Notes: a model not told the origin generated them from the letters alone. A stretch of 64,000 nucleotides of DNA from Pseudodesulfovibrio profundus (GCF_900217235.1 NZ_LT907975.1:2207001-2271000), one strand, 5' to 3'. Positions 46,638 to 55,942 are shown, numbered from the stretch's first letter. Made by a program: numbers and translations.

Positions 46638-48902
46638 CTACACAATGGTGATATCGGTATGGTCCAACCCGACGTCACTGTCGAAGGTGGCAATGAGTGT
46701 GCCGCTTTCGCCGCCGTTGCCATCTTCGTCATAATAGAGGTGGAACGCTGATCCATCATTGAAGTAGACGTAGTGTTGGTCCTCGCTATCCAGACCGGTG
46801 CTGCCATCGTCCTCATACCCAGTAGAGACTTCCTTGAAATGCGATGCGTCCAGTTGGCCGGTTTCGGTCACCGCCTCGAAGTCATCAGCATTAAAAGCGA
46901 AAGTGTCACCCTGGGCTGAATTGAAATCGTTGATGGTGTCGCCGCCTTCGTCGGTGTCCTCGTAGCGGAAAATGTCGGCACCTGCGCCTCCGGTGATGAC
47001 ATCTCCATCTTCACCGCCAATGATGGTGTCGTTGCCGGCATTGCCGAAGATCGTGTCACTTCTGGACGTGCCGGTTATGGTGTCGTTGCCGTCACCGCCC
47101 GAGAGCTTTACCGTGCCTGATCCATTGGTCCAGAAGGTCCCGAAGGTCGTGTCGGAAAGATCCATGGATGCGTCTTCACCTGAAGCGGAGTTTACCGTGA
47201 ATACAACGGTTTCATTGGTGGAATTCTGCATGGAGTCCACATGCAACCCGTCGTTGTCTCCAAATTCTTCGAAATCGGCATACTCCATGGTCACTTCTGC
47301 TGAAGCGGCGGCGGTTTGGAAAAGAATCTGTTCCACATCCGTGATTTCGGTGATCCCTTGCAGGTCGTAGGAGCCGCTGCTCCAGACTAATAGTGAGTCA
47401 GTGTCGTCGCCGCCGTCCACTGTGCCTTGCAGGTTGTTGTGGAACTTGAAAAGGTCGTCTCCGTCACCACCATACAGTCGGTCTACTCCACTGTTTCCGC
47501 CCCAAAGAGTGTCGTTCCCAGCCTGGCCGAACAGGGTGTTGTCACCATTGTCTCCCCACAGGGTGTCATCGTGAGCAGAGCCTATGACATTCTCGAAATT
47601 GGAAACAGTGTCCTGATAGTCGATAGAATTGATAGTGTAATCAGCGCTTTGTGTGCTTAAGTCGACATCAACACTTGCATTGAGGCCAGCATAGGAGAGG
47701 GTGTCCGTGTCATCGCCGCCGTCAAGATTGTCGCCACCGCCGTTGCCGGAGATGGTGTCGTCGCCGGCGTTGCCGTTGATGGTATCCAACTGCTCGCCGC
47801 CGGTCAGTGTATTACCGCGTTCATCGCCGGTCATGTTGTTGGCATTGGTCTCAGAACCGATGGCGTTGACAATATTGCTATCCAGTCCGGTGCGGGTGGA
47901 TGGATCGCCTGTCTCTTCGTAGAAGCCAGTTGAGTCGCTGGCGAGCGAAATAGTCAAATCCGCGCCCACGTCGCTCAGGTCGATGGTTCGCTGCACTCCC
48001 GGTGTTGATTCAGGAGAAACGACCGGGGTGTCGATATCATCCTGCTCACTGGTGGCGTCGACAACCGTGGTCGTCTGAGCCAGGGAAGTGGCTGCTGGTG
48101 CAACCTGATCCACAGCTTGAGTCATCTGAGGAAAGGCTGGAGGTGTTGAGGGCGTTTCCGCTTGGCCCATGACACCGGGAGTTGTCAGCGACATTGGCTG
48201 TGTCGGCGTATCAGGAGCTTCTCCTGTGGCATCCGGTTGCCCATCGTCGGCAGGCTTGTCATTATCCTGAAATTCGTCTTCCCCATCCTGATCGTCTTCC
48301 GACGGAGGAGATTCCTGCAATGATTCTGACGACAGTTGTTCAAATGATGCAAGGAGTCCGGCAGGCGCAGGTGCTACCTCGCCAATGCTGCCTTGTGCGG
48401 CAGTGACACCCAGTCCGTCTTGGGCGATAAGGCGCAAGGGGCCGCCGTCGGTAGGCGTGATCACGACCGGCTTGTCCACAAAGTCGATAACAACGTGTTG
48501 TTCAAGTCCGTCAGGTCCGACAATGTGGCCGGTGGTTGTCCCGCGAATACCAATGGTCGCCAGCGGCGTTTCTATGCTGAATCCTTCCGGGTTGGCATCA
48601 ACGATTTCACCGGTGACCGATCGGATCGTTCCTTCAAACAGTTTGATAACCATTTCACCGTTGGAATCTGCCGGATCATAGATGTACTCATCGATAGCGA
48701 TATGGGAGTTCGGGCCCTGCGAGAGTATGGCTCCGTCATTGAAACGGATTTCCACCGCAGAGCCGTTTGCTCCGGTAGTGATGATATCGTCAGCATAGAC
48801 AGGGCTGTCGGTCGTCAGTTGACGAACGCCATCATCTCCTTGCGCCGTGGCCGAGCCATGGGCAATGGTGACGATCCCTATGGATGTGTTGCTTTCGGGC
48901 AT
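46638..48902 (-). CDS. FecR-domain / RTX calcium-binding secreted protein
   Basis: 754 aa from the ATG at 48902 (RBS AAGGAG). N-terminal FecR-like domain (about 1-170): GDDGVRQLTTDSPVYADD, GSAVEIRFNDGAILSQGPNS and IETPLATIGIRGTTTG. A linker rich in Pro/Asp/Gln follows. RTX nonapeptides (GGxGxDxU) lie at about 370-410, 450-500 and 590-640. The C-terminus (AFNADDF...DDGSAFHLYYDEDG) fits a type I secretion signal. Probably a large secreted or surface-retained protein. No T1SS genes are nearby. Confidence 0.83.
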   Translation of the reverse strand: MPESNTSIGIVTIAHGSATAQGDDGVRQLTTDSPVYADDIITTGANGSAVEIRFNDGAILSQGPNSHIAIDEYIYDPADSNGEMVIKLFEGTIRSVTGEIVDANPEGFSIETPLATIGIRGTTTGHIVGPDGLEQHVVIDFVDKPVVITPTDGGPLRLIAQDGLGVTAAQGSIGEVAPAPAGLLASFEQLSSESLQESPPSEDDQDGEDEFQDNDKPADDGQPDATGEAPDTPTQPMSLTTPGVMGQAETPSTPPAFPQMTQAVDQVAPAATSLAQTTTVVDATSEQDDIDTPVVSPESTPGVQRTIDLSDVGADLTISLASDSTGFYEETGDPSTRTGLDSNIVNAIGSETNANNMTGDERGNTLTGGEQLDTINGNAGDDTISGNGGGDNLDGGDDTDTLSYAGLNASVDVDLSTQSADYTINSIDYQDTVSNFENVIGSAHDDTLWGDNGDNTLFGQAGNDTLWGGNSGVDRLYGGDGDDLFKFHNNLQGTVDGGDDTDSLLVWSSGSYDLQGITEITDVEQILFQTAAASAEVTMEYADFEEFGDNDGLHVDSMQNSTNETVVFTVNSASGEDASMDLSDTTFGTFWTNGSGTVKLSGGDGNDTITGTSRSDTIFGNAGNDTIIGGEDGDVITGGAGADIFRYEDTDEGGDTINDFNSAQGDTFAFNADDFEAVTETGQLDASHFKEVSTGYEDDGSTGLDSEDQHYVYFNDGSAFHLYYDEDGNGGESGTLIATFDSDVGLDHTDITIV

Positions 48903-48980
48903 ACAATACTCCTTACCTGACCATAAAGTACCATTGGCTGTACGATAGCGCAATGACGTTATAGCGGGCTTTTCGGGCGA

Positions 48981-49343
48981 TCAGCCATCGTCCAGACGGA
49001 GTGTCGTGGTCTGCACCACACAATGCTCTGAGAAACCGAAAAGCTCAGAAAAACGGAAGAGTTTCGGATCGAACTCCCCCTCGGTATTCACTCTGACTCC
49101 CATGATGGCAGAGAGTCCCTGGCGACGGGTTTCCGTTTTCAGCCATTCAATGTCCTTGCGAACTTTTGCTAGTGTCTGATGACTCCATCGCATCATGGAT
49201 AAATGTAATTCCATGGCCTCCTCACGTGGCCTGAAAGCGCAAAAGGCATAGATGTCGTCCTGATCATGCAGCTCCAGCCAGCGGTATCCGTCTGGAAAGT
49301 GTGCCATGGGAGTCGGTTTTGACTGAACCTCACGCACGCTCAT
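48981..49343 (-). CDS. Small phage protein with GNAT-like pattern
   Basis: 120 aa with RBS GGGAGG inside the terminase gene end (14-base overlap). MELHLSMMRWSHQTLAKVRKDIEW, IMGVRV and FSELFGFSEH recall the acetyltransferase-like proteins that podoviruses encode beside the terminase. Acetyl-CoA-binding residues are not evident, so it may be structural only. Confidence 0.5.
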   Translation of the reverse strand: MSVREVQSKPTPMAHFPDGYRWLELHDQDDIYAFCAFRPREEAMELHLSMMRWSHQTLAKVRKDIEWLKTETRRQGLSAIMGVRVNTEGEFDPKLFRFSELFGFSEHCVVQTTTLRLDDG

Positions 49344-50616
49344 GCTGCCTCCCGAACGGGTCGTAATCGTTGATGGTGCGTAAGGGACGAGCCGCGTTTC
49401 CGGGCTGTCTGAAACCTACGGCAAAGTATCGGAAGGCGTCGACAGCGTGGCTCGTCCAGTCGTGAACGGGGCGGGCGGTGAAATCGTTCATACGTTCATT
49501 GAAGGCCCGCCGGTAGTGCCGCAATGACTCGATGCCGGGAGCGCACTTGACCGAATCAAACCAGCAGGCCGGGAGGATGCTGCGGATGGCGTTGATGCCG
49601 TCCTGAATCGGGATGTTGGGCGCGATATCGAAGCGGATGCCCAGCCCTCGCGCTATTTCCAGTCGGGACTTGCCTGTCCCCAGTTCCCGGACCCGAATGT
49701 CGTGGGGGGCGATGTGCGATCCGTATTTGTACCCCTTGGCATCAAGAATACGTGCATAGTGATCCAGTCCTTCGCCCGAAGCTTCGTAATAGTCGATGAC
49801 GGCGTAGTTGCCGCCAGGCCGGGACTGCACGAACCAGATGGAGGTGGAATCGGACATGCCGAGGTCCCATGACGTATGCACGGGAAGGGTCGGGTCGTGC
49901 GGGACGGATGTGACGCGGTTTTCCTTGTCGGCCACACCCATGAGGTTGCCGAAATAGGCGCCGCGGATAGCTGCAGTGAATGAGCACTCAAATTCCTGCT
50001 CATATTCCTCGGGTGCCATCTCCCGGCCTGCTGCTTCCAACTCGTCAGCAGCGATGATGTTGGTCTCTGAAGCACGATACATGGCCGCAAACCAGTCCGG
50101 ATCACGCTTTGCGTTCTCCCACAGCCTGTAGAGCGCGTTTTTGCCCTGTGGGGTGCCTATGAACAGTCCCCAACCCTTGCGGTCGGAGAGGGCGGGGCGG
50201 ATGACCTCCGACCATACCCTGTAGGGCATTTGTGCCACTTCATCGAAGATGACGCCGTCCAGATAGATGCCGCGGAGGGAGTCGGGATTTTCCGCACCGA
50301 ACAACCGAATGCGGGCACCGTTTTCAAAGTCAGCGCGCAGCTCGGTTTCGTGAAACTTGACGGTGCAGTCGTCACGACCAAGGCCGCAATACCGTTTGAG
50401 TTCATCCCAGACCACGGTTTTGGCCTGCTTGTAGAGGGGGGCGATATAGGCCCCGCGCCAGTCAGGGCGCTTTGTTTCCTGCGCCGCCCGGATAAGTCGG
50501 TTGATGGAGAGGGCGGTTTTACCAAATCGCCGATGACAGACCAGCACGGAAAAGCGAGCCAGGTTCGACTCGATTTCCGCCTGATGTTTGCGCGGTGTAT
50601 ACAGTTCGTTATTCAC
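49330..50616 (-). CDS. Phage terminase large subunit
   Basis: 428 aa from the GTG at 50616 (RBS AAGGA; a TTG at 50670 would overlap the divergent gene's start). Walker A CHRRFGKT (about residues 26-33), Walker B GVIFDEVAQ, a coupling segment, then RNase H-like nuclease with DLGMSDSTS, PHDIRVRE and HAVDAFRY, all acidic residues present. It packages DNA into preformed heads. No small terminase gene is seen in the window. This locus lacks the full iteron element found at the other five. Confidence 0.9.
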   Translation of the reverse strand: MNNELYTPRKHQAEIESNLARFSVLVCHRRFGKTALSINRLIRAAQETKRPDWRGAYIAPLYKQAKTVVWDELKRYCGLGRDDCTVKFHETELRADFENGARIRLFGAENPDSLRGIYLDGVIFDEVAQMPYRVWSEVIRPALSDRKGWGLFIGTPQGKNALYRLWENAKRDPDWFAAMYRASETNIIAADELEAAGREMAPEEYEQEFECSFTAAIRGAYFGNLMGVADKENRVTSVPHDPTLPVHTSWDLGMSDSTSIWFVQSRPGGNYAVIDYYEASGEGLDHYARILDAKGYKYGSHIAPHDIRVRELGTGKSRLEIARGLGIRFDIAPNIPIQDGINAIRSILPACWFDSVKCAPGIESLRHYRRAFNERMNDFTARPVHDWTSHAVDAFRYFAVGFRQPGNAARPLRTINDYDPFGRQHERA

Positions 50617-50669
50617 GGTTTTCCATTCCTTATGTTGACGGATGAAACAGGGGGGCGTATCCCCTTCCA

Positions 50670-51653
50670 ATGCGGTATCTCATCCCGATTTTTGTTGTTT
50701 TGCCCCTGATGCTGTCCGGCTGCGTCGGGTCTCTTGGCAGTGGTGCGGCCCGGGTCTCCCTGACCCCTGAGCAGATTGAAACTCAGGAACGTGAGGCCAG
50801 TGCTTCGGCTGCGCTAAGCAGAGCCATGCAATTGCATCATGATGGCGGGTTTCTCGATGAAGATGCTGCCATGGAGTATCTCAATGAGGCCATCGAACTG
50901 GACCCGGACCTTGCCGAGGCCCGGTACCAGCGTGCGCTGCTTCGGATGAACCATGGAGACCGACAGGGGGCAGAGGCTGATGTTCGTGTCGTGCTCGATA
51001 ATGAGCCGGACAACGTGCGCGCCGTGTATGCCTTTGGCTCCATTGCCTACCGCAAGGGTGAGTTCATAGAAGCGGCCAAGGCGTTCAGCCGGGTGCTGGA
51101 GCTTGATGACTCCATCACCGAAGCGTACGCCATGCGCGGAGCGTCCTACCTGAAGCTCCAGCGTCCACAGGACGCCATCCACGACTTCACCGAGACCCTT
51201 GCTCGCAATCCGGCCCACAGAAACGCCTATTACAATCGTGCACTGGCTTATGTGGCGCTCGGAGATGACGAGCAGGCTGAAGACGATTTGACCCAGGCCA
51301 TGTCGTTGAATTCCCAGTCCTACGAAACCATTGTCGCCCGTGCTGCTGTCTACATGCGCCTTGGGGAGTTCGGTCGTGCGATCCGTGACTATGGGCGAGC
51401 CATTGTACTTGATCAGAATGATCCGCTGCTCCACGCGCTTCAGGCCAAAGCCTATGGTGAAGACGGCCGGTTCGGCGAGGCTGAGGACGCTGCCTATAAA
51501 GCGTATCTGCTGGCTCGCGCTCAGGGCGATTTCGACAGTGCCGAAGCGTATCGCGACATGATGGACGAGTTCGCGGCCAGCTATGACCGAGACAAGGCGT
51601 CCTCATCTCAGGGGGCCGGCATTGAGTCCGAGCTGCCACCCGACACCCCTTAA
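50670..51653 (+). CDS. TPR lipoprotein
   Basis: 327 aa. Signal peptide with lipobox LMLSGC (Cys about 18). Six to eight TPR-type repeats (for example AMRGASYLKLQRPQDAIHDF, YNRALAYVALGDDEQAEDDL). NlpI-like outer- or inner-membrane lipoprotein acting as a protein scaffold. Starts 53 bases from the divergent terminase start. Its last four bases overlap the end of the phage lysis gene on the other strand. Confidence 0.85.
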   Translation: MRYLIPIFVVLPLMLSGCVGSLGSGAARVSLTPEQIETQEREASASAALSRAMQLHHDGGFLDEDAAMEYLNEAIELDPDLAEARYQRALLRMNHGDRQGAEADVRVVLDNEPDNVRAVYAFGSIAYRKGEFIEAAKAFSRVLELDDSITEAYAMRGASYLKLQRPQDAIHDFTETLARNPAHRNAYYNRALAYVALGDDEQAEDDLTQAMSLNSQSYETIVARAAVYMRLGEFGRAIRDYGRAIVLDQNDPLLHALQAKAYGEDGRFGEAEDAAYKAYLLARAQGDFDSAEAYRDMMDEFAASYDRDKASSSQGAGIESELPPDTP

Positions 51654-51862
51654 CGCAGCGCTTCATACACGATTCGTGCACCGACACCGGTGACTCCGGC
51701 CAGACAGCCCCAGACCATGCGTTCCAGGGTCTTGATCTTCACATGGTGGCTGATGCAGCGCCGTGCCATGTTTATCTCGCGGATGTCGTCCTGGATGGTC
51801 TTGACCCGTTCGTCGATGCGGACCAGCAGGTCCTGTAAGTCCTCTCGTTCCATGGCGGTCAT
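51650..51862 (-). CDS. Small membrane protein, XhlA-like (lysis accessory)
   Basis: 70 aa from the ATG at 51862. An N-terminal coiled coil (REDLQDLLVRIDERVKTIQDD) precedes a C-terminal membrane helix (RMVWGCLAGVTGVGARIVYEA), the layout of XhlA/phage spanin-like proteins. Overlaps the holin gene by 4 bases (ATGA). Role inferred from the pairing. Confidence 0.55.
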   Translation of the reverse strand: MTAMEREDLQDLLVRIDERVKTIQDDIREINMARRCISHHVKIKTLERMVWGCLAGVTGVGARIVYEALR

Positions 51863-52263
51863 CGTTTCCCCCCGGCGTCCTTGATTCCCTTGACGACTGC
51901 GGGCAGGTAGTCGCCGATTTTCTTGACGCCGAGGACGGCCCCCACGATCCAGAAGGTCACCTGCAGAAACCACTCGGGCAGGGCTTCCCATGCCTGCATG
52001 ACCTGTCCTGCCTGCTCCGGGGCAAAGCCCGACCAGATGAAGAACCCGATCCAGGCGAAGAACAGGACGTCATCCTTCCAGCCCGCGTTCTCCAGTTGTT
52101 TCATCTCCCATTCATGGTTGTATTCACGATCGGATCGGGCCAGTCGCATGCGGTTTTCCATGACGGTTTTTTTCAATTCCTGCTTTTGTTTGACGTGGCT
52201 GGTAATGCCGTCCACTACGGTGGTCAGCAGTCCGGCCACAGCGCCGATTATGGGTATGGGCAT
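51859..52263 (-). CDS. Three-TM holin, GTA-holin-like
   Basis: 134 aa from the ATG at 52263 (RBS GAGGAG). An N-terminal amphipathic/hydrophobic segment (IIGAVAGLLTTVVDG), a middle charged coiled region (residues 25-65), then two membrane helices (VLFFAWIGFFIWSGF and WFLQVTFWIVGAVLGV). Such 3TM holins are described for release of gene transfer agents. No endolysin gene is adjacent. Confidence 0.7.
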   Translation of the reverse strand: MPIPIIGAVAGLLTTVVDGITSHVKQKQELKKTVMENRMRLARSDREYNHEWEMKQLENAGWKDDVLFFAWIGFFIWSGFAPEQAGQVMQAWEALPEWFLQVTFWIVGAVLGVKKIGDYLPAVVKGIKDAGGKR

Positions 52264-52300
52264 GTTGATGCTCCTCGTACTTCCTTGGATATGCAACACC

Positions 52301-52384
52301 ATAACGCCGGTTTTTCCCCGGATATGAAAACGGGCGAAAATGGCACCGGATGCGGCAAAAAAAGCATGTAAAAGACAGTTGACA
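52301..52384 (-). promoter_or_regulatory. Phage-regulon control element E (iteron array)
   Basis: On the minus strand: distal box CTGTCAACTG at 52375-52384, T-rich/CGCCC iterons to about 52325, proximal box GGGGAAAAACCGGCGTTA at 52301-52319. Box spacing is 83 bp; holin start 38 bases further. The distal box is the weakest of the five. The divergent dus gene starts about 30 bases from its outer end. Confidence 0.65.
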
Positions 52385-52413
52385 GGAGTTGGCGGACGGG
52401 TGAAGTGACCTTC

Positions 52414-53451
52414 ATGCACTCCCCATTTGATCCGGCGTTGGCCGACCTCTTGAATCGTCCGTTGTCCATTGCGGGCAAGCCCGTGCGCAATCGTTTGTGG
52501 CTCGCGCCCATGGCCGGCCTCGGTCATATTGCGTATCGTGAAGTGCTGGAGGAGTACGGGGGGTGTGGCCTGCTGTTTTCCGAAATGTGCTCGGCCAAAG
52601 CTGTGCCTACCGAGAATAATCGTGTTTCCCCGGTTTTTCGCTGGCGGGAGGAAGAACTGGACCATCTGGTTTGCCAAATCGTCGGAGCAACGCCCGAAGA
52701 GATGATTCCGGCGGCCAGAAGGATTGAGGACGAGGGATTCTTCGGTATCGATATCAACATGGGGTGCTCGGTCCCCGGTATCGTCAAACGCAATGCGGGC
52801 GCAGCTCTGCTGCGGGAGCCTGAGATGGCGTTGCGTGTCGTGGAAGCTGTTCGCAAGGAAGTGGATATACCCTTGTTCCTGAAGTTTCGTACCGGCTGGT
52901 CTCCGGAAGTGGAACCGGCCGCAGAGCTGGCCAGACGCTTCGAGTCCGCCGGGGTCGACTGTCTGGTTTTTCATCCGCGTGTGGCCCCGGACAAACGGAC
53001 CCGACCACCAGTCATGGATCATATCCGCTCAATCAAGGAAGCTGTCTCCATCCCGGTCTTTGGCAATGGCGATGTGGTCGTGGCCGAGGATTGCCGACGG
53101 ATGCTTGATACGACCGGCTGCGATGGTGTGTCTGTCGGACGGATGGCTATGGCTCGACCATGGTTGTTCGCCCAGTGGACAGCGGGGTATGAGCCGGGGC
53201 AGGATTGCTTTCGTGATTATGCCATCCGCCTGGCTGATTTGCTGGATCACTATTATGATCCCATCCGGGCCTTGAAACGATACAAATTGTTTACCGTGTA
53301 TTTTGCGGCAAACTTTACGTTCGGACACAGTCTTCAGTCCAAATTCCTGGCCGCCAAGAACATGGATGACATACGCTATGTTGCCCGGCACCACCTGCGT
53401 CCCGGGATGCAACTGGCATCACGTCCCAATATGAATCTGTACAACACGTGA
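52414..53451 (+). CDS. tRNA-dihydrouridine synthase (Dus family)
   Basis: 345 aa from the ATG at 52414 (GTG 52405 is an alternative). FMN-binding TIM barrel: LAPMAGLGHIAYREVL, INMGCSVPGIVKRNAGAALL (catalytic Cys region), GNGDVV and GVSVGRMAMARPWLF. It reduces uridine in tRNA. The phage control element lies in its upstream region. Confidence 0.88.
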   Translation: MHSPFDPALADLLNRPLSIAGKPVRNRLWLAPMAGLGHIAYREVLEEYGGCGLLFSEMCSAKAVPTENNRVSPVFRWREEELDHLVCQIVGATPEEMIPAARRIEDEGFFGIDINMGCSVPGIVKRNAGAALLREPEMALRVVEAVRKEVDIPLFLKFRTGWSPEVEPAAELARRFESAGVDCLVFHPRVAPDKRTRPPVMDHIRSIKEAVSIPVFGNGDVVVAEDCRRMLDTTGCDGVSVGRMAMARPWLFAQWTAGYEPGQDCFRDYAIRLADLLDHYYDPIRALKRYKLFTVYFAANFTFGHSLQSKFLAAKNMDDIRYVARHHLRPGMQLASRPNMNLYNT

Positions 53452-53514
53452 TTTAATCACTGTTGTTTTATTCCAGCCAGTTAGTGATATGGAAAAATAA
53501 GCAAGGAGCTGGTT

Positions 53515-54150
53515 ATGCACGTTGTCGATTTGACCCATGCCATGCACACGGGCATGCCGGTTTTTCCGGGGGATGATCCCGTCAATATCCGTCGCACGCA
53601 CTTCGTGAACAAGGATGGATTTGCCCACACGCACGTCACATCCGGGACCCATGTCGGAACCCATGTCGATGTGGCGGCGCACCTGTTTGCCGATGCCCCC
53701 GGCCTCGACTGGCTCGGTCCCGACAATTTTACGGGATGGGGCGCAGTCGTTGACTGTACCGGTATCGATACGCCGTACATCGACCAACAACACCTTGCTT
53801 CACTGGCACAGGTTGAAGAACTCGATTTTGCCCTTATCCGAACAGACTGGGACCGTCACTGGAAGACCGATCGCTACTTCGATGATTTTCCTTTTCTCAG
53901 TGAGACTGCCTGTCGCTTTCTTGGTGGACTGGGGCTCAAGGGAATCGGTCTGGATACCCCTTCGCCTGATCCGGTGGCTTCCAAGGAGTTGCGTGCTCAC
54001 CAATCGTTGTTGAATCTGGGGTTGGTCATTGTGGAGAATCTGTGCAACCTGAAAGAATTGCCGACAGAGAGCTTCATTTTCAGTTGCCTGCCGTTGCGAA
54101 TCCGCGATGGTGAAGGGTGTCCTGTCCGCGCTGTGGGCATGACGTTCTGA
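53515..54150 (+). CDS. Cyclase-family (kynurenine formamidase-like) metal hydrolase
   Basis: 211 aa. LTHAMHTGMPVFPGD and HTHVTSGTHVGTHVDVAAH (about residues 38-56), with the conserved HxGTHxDxxxH metal motif. The substrate is unknown; related enzymes cleave formylkynurenine or other amides. RBS GCAAGGAG. Confidence 0.85.
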   Translation: MHVVDLTHAMHTGMPVFPGDDPVNIRRTHFVNKDGFAHTHVTSGTHVGTHVDVAAHLFADAPGLDWLGPDNFTGWGAVVDCTGIDTPYIDQQHLASLAQVEELDFALIRTDWDRHWKTDRYFDDFPFLSETACRFLGGLGLKGIGLDTPSPDPVASKELRAHQSLLNLGLVIVENLCNLKELPTESFIFSCLPLRIRDGEGCPVRAVGMTF

Positions 54151-54238
54151 TACGTGTCGAGGCCCTGAAATCTCGGAGGGCTGATTTCCTCTTCACATTG
54201 AAGGGCAAGGGGCATAGGGTGTTGCCCGGAGTCGAATC

Positions 54239-55123
54239 ATGCAGAAATCCCTTACCTATGTTTACACCCTGCTCATCATCAGCATGGCTCTCTGGGGCGG
54301 CACCTGGGTCGCCGGACGTGTACTCGCCCAATCGCTGCACCCCATGGCCGCAGCGTTTCTCCGGTTTGCCGTTGCTTCCTTTTTCCTGATCATCATGAGC
54401 TGGCGTGCCAATGGCGGCATGCCCCGGCTGGCACGTAATCAGATTCTGCCGGTCGCCTTCCTCGGCGCCACCGGTGTCTTCGCGTACAGCTATTTCTTTT
54501 TCAACGGTCTGCAAACCATCGCCGCCGGGCGCGCCGCACTTATCGTGGCCTGCATCCCGGTTTGCATTTCCGTGCTCTCGGCTATCCTTTACAAGGAGCG
54601 TTTCGGCCCTGTGCGGATCATCGGCGCGTTGACCTCCCTTATTGGCGTGTCCGTGGTTATTGCCGACGGCAATCCCGTGGCCCTGCTCTCCGGCGGTGTC
54701 AGTCGCGGTGATTTTATGATCCTTGGTTGCGTTGCCAGTTGGACCGCCTATTCGCTGGGGGGAAGACAGGTCATGAAAAATGTCTCGCCACTGACTGCGG
54801 TCACGTGGTCGTCGATCATCGGTGCCATCATGCTGTTGCCTCCCGCCATCAGTGAAGGGCTGGGTGAGCAGATTATGGCCGCCCGCACCATTGACTGGGT
54901 GTGCGTTTTCTATCTTGGTGCAATCGCTACAGCCCTGGCCTATTTCTGGTACTATCAGGCCATCTCGGTCATCGGAGCCAGTCGAGCCGGGATTTTTATC
55001 AATACAGTCCCTATTTTTGCTGTCATCATGGGATTTATCATCCTCGGTGAGCCCATTCATCTTTCTCTGATAACGGGTGGCGTCATGGTGTGCACGGGTG
55101 TCTACCTCACCAACAGACCATGA
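54239..55123 (+). CDS. EamA/DMT-family transporter
   Basis: 294 aa, ten predicted membrane helices in two EamA repeats (first about 6-140, second about 155-290). GGTWVAGR and FLRFAVASFF near the start are typical. Exporter of small metabolites; substrate unknown. Confidence 0.9.
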   Translation: MQKSLTYVYTLLIISMALWGGTWVAGRVLAQSLHPMAAAFLRFAVASFFLIIMSWRANGGMPRLARNQILPVAFLGATGVFAYSYFFFNGLQTIAAGRAALIVACIPVCISVLSAILYKERFGPVRIIGALTSLIGVSVVIADGNPVALLSGGVSRGDFMILGCVASWTAYSLGGRQVMKNVSPLTAVTWSSIIGAIMLLPPAISEGLGEQIMAARTIDWVCVFYLGAIATALAYFWYYQAISVIGASRAGIFINTVPIFAVIMGFIILGEPIHLSLITGGVMVCTGVYLTNRP

Positions 55124-55175
55124 CCGAGGCCGCCCGACACGTGGCATTTTCGCTTAATTGTAAGGAGTAACAGGT

Positions 55176-55385
55176 ATGGAAGACCGCATTGAACGATTGG
55201 AAAACCTGGTCACACTTCAGGATCGGACCATCGAAAAGCTCAATGATGCTCTGTTTGACCAGCAGCGTCAGATACAGGACTTGGAAAAATTGACCAAACG
55301 TCTGGCTGGCAAGCTCAAGGTGCTGGAAAATGCCCTTGATGATTCCGGCGGACTGGATGTCCCGCCGCCCCACTACAATGGATAA
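55176..55385 (+). CDS. slyX: SlyX family protein
   Basis: 69 aa coiled-coil protein: MEDRIERLENLVTLQDRTIE start and the family's C-terminal PPPHYNG. Role unknown. RBS AAGGAG. Six bases before the cupin gene. Confidence 0.9.
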   Translation: MEDRIERLENLVTLQDRTIEKLNDALFDQQRQIQDLEKLTKRLAGKLKVLENALDDSGGLDVPPPHYNG

Positions 55386-55391
55386 TGCAGC

Positions 55392-55898
55392 ATGAAGTAC
55401 ACGGCACAACAGATTATCGACGCACTCGGCCTTCAGCCTCACCCGGAAGAGGGCGGCTACTTTGCGGAAACACACCGTAGCCTGGAGATGATACCGAAAG
55501 GGGCGCTGCCGGACCGTTATGACGGTGACCGCTGTTATGGAACAGCCATCTATTACCTGCTGACACCGGACACCTTTTCGCACATGCACATCCTTAAAAC
55601 GGATGAAATATTTCATTTCTACATGGGCGATCCATGCGAGATGGTTCAGTTGCATCCTGATGGAAGCGGCGAGATTATTACGTTTGGTTCGGATATTCTG
55701 GAAGGGCAGAAGCCCCAACTGCTGGTCCCCGGTGGAACATGGCAGGGGATGCGACTCAAGGAGGGGGGCGAGTTTGCCCTCATGGGATGCACTGTGGCCC
55801 CGGGGTTCGAGTACGTTGATTATTCTCATGGCTCACGGGAAGAATTGACTCGCAAGTACCCGGATTATTCCGAGGCAATTCGCCGTTTGACCACATAA
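55392..55898 (+). CDS. Cupin-domain protein (DUF985 type)
   Basis: 168 aa. LQPHPEEGGYFAETHR and IYYLLTPDTFSHMHILKTDEIFHFYMG, with two His and a Glu as candidate metal ligands. Small beta-barrel of unknown catalytic role; perhaps sugar-nucleotide related. Confidence 0.87.
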   Translation: MKYTAQQIIDALGLQPHPEEGGYFAETHRSLEMIPKGALPDRYDGDRCYGTAIYYLLTPDTFSHMHILKTDEIFHFYMGDPCEMVQLHPDGSGEIITFGSDILEGQKPQLLVPGGTWQGMRLKEGGEFALMGCTVAPGFEYVDYSHGSREELTRKYPDYSEAIRRLTT

Positions 55899-55906
55899 TC
55901 GAATGC

Positions 55907-55942
55907 AAAGGGCGCTCCCTATTACAGGAAGCGCCCTTTTTC
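55907..55942. terminator. Bidirectional terminator
   Basis: AAAGGGCGCT / AGCGCCCTTT stem with T-runs on both sides; between the cupin gene and the convergent phage tail operon. Confidence 0.9.

Noticed and set aside
50617-50670. TTG start at 50670 for terminase
   Set aside because: It overlaps the start of the divergent TPR gene and lacks an RBS; the GTG at 50616 has AAGGA.
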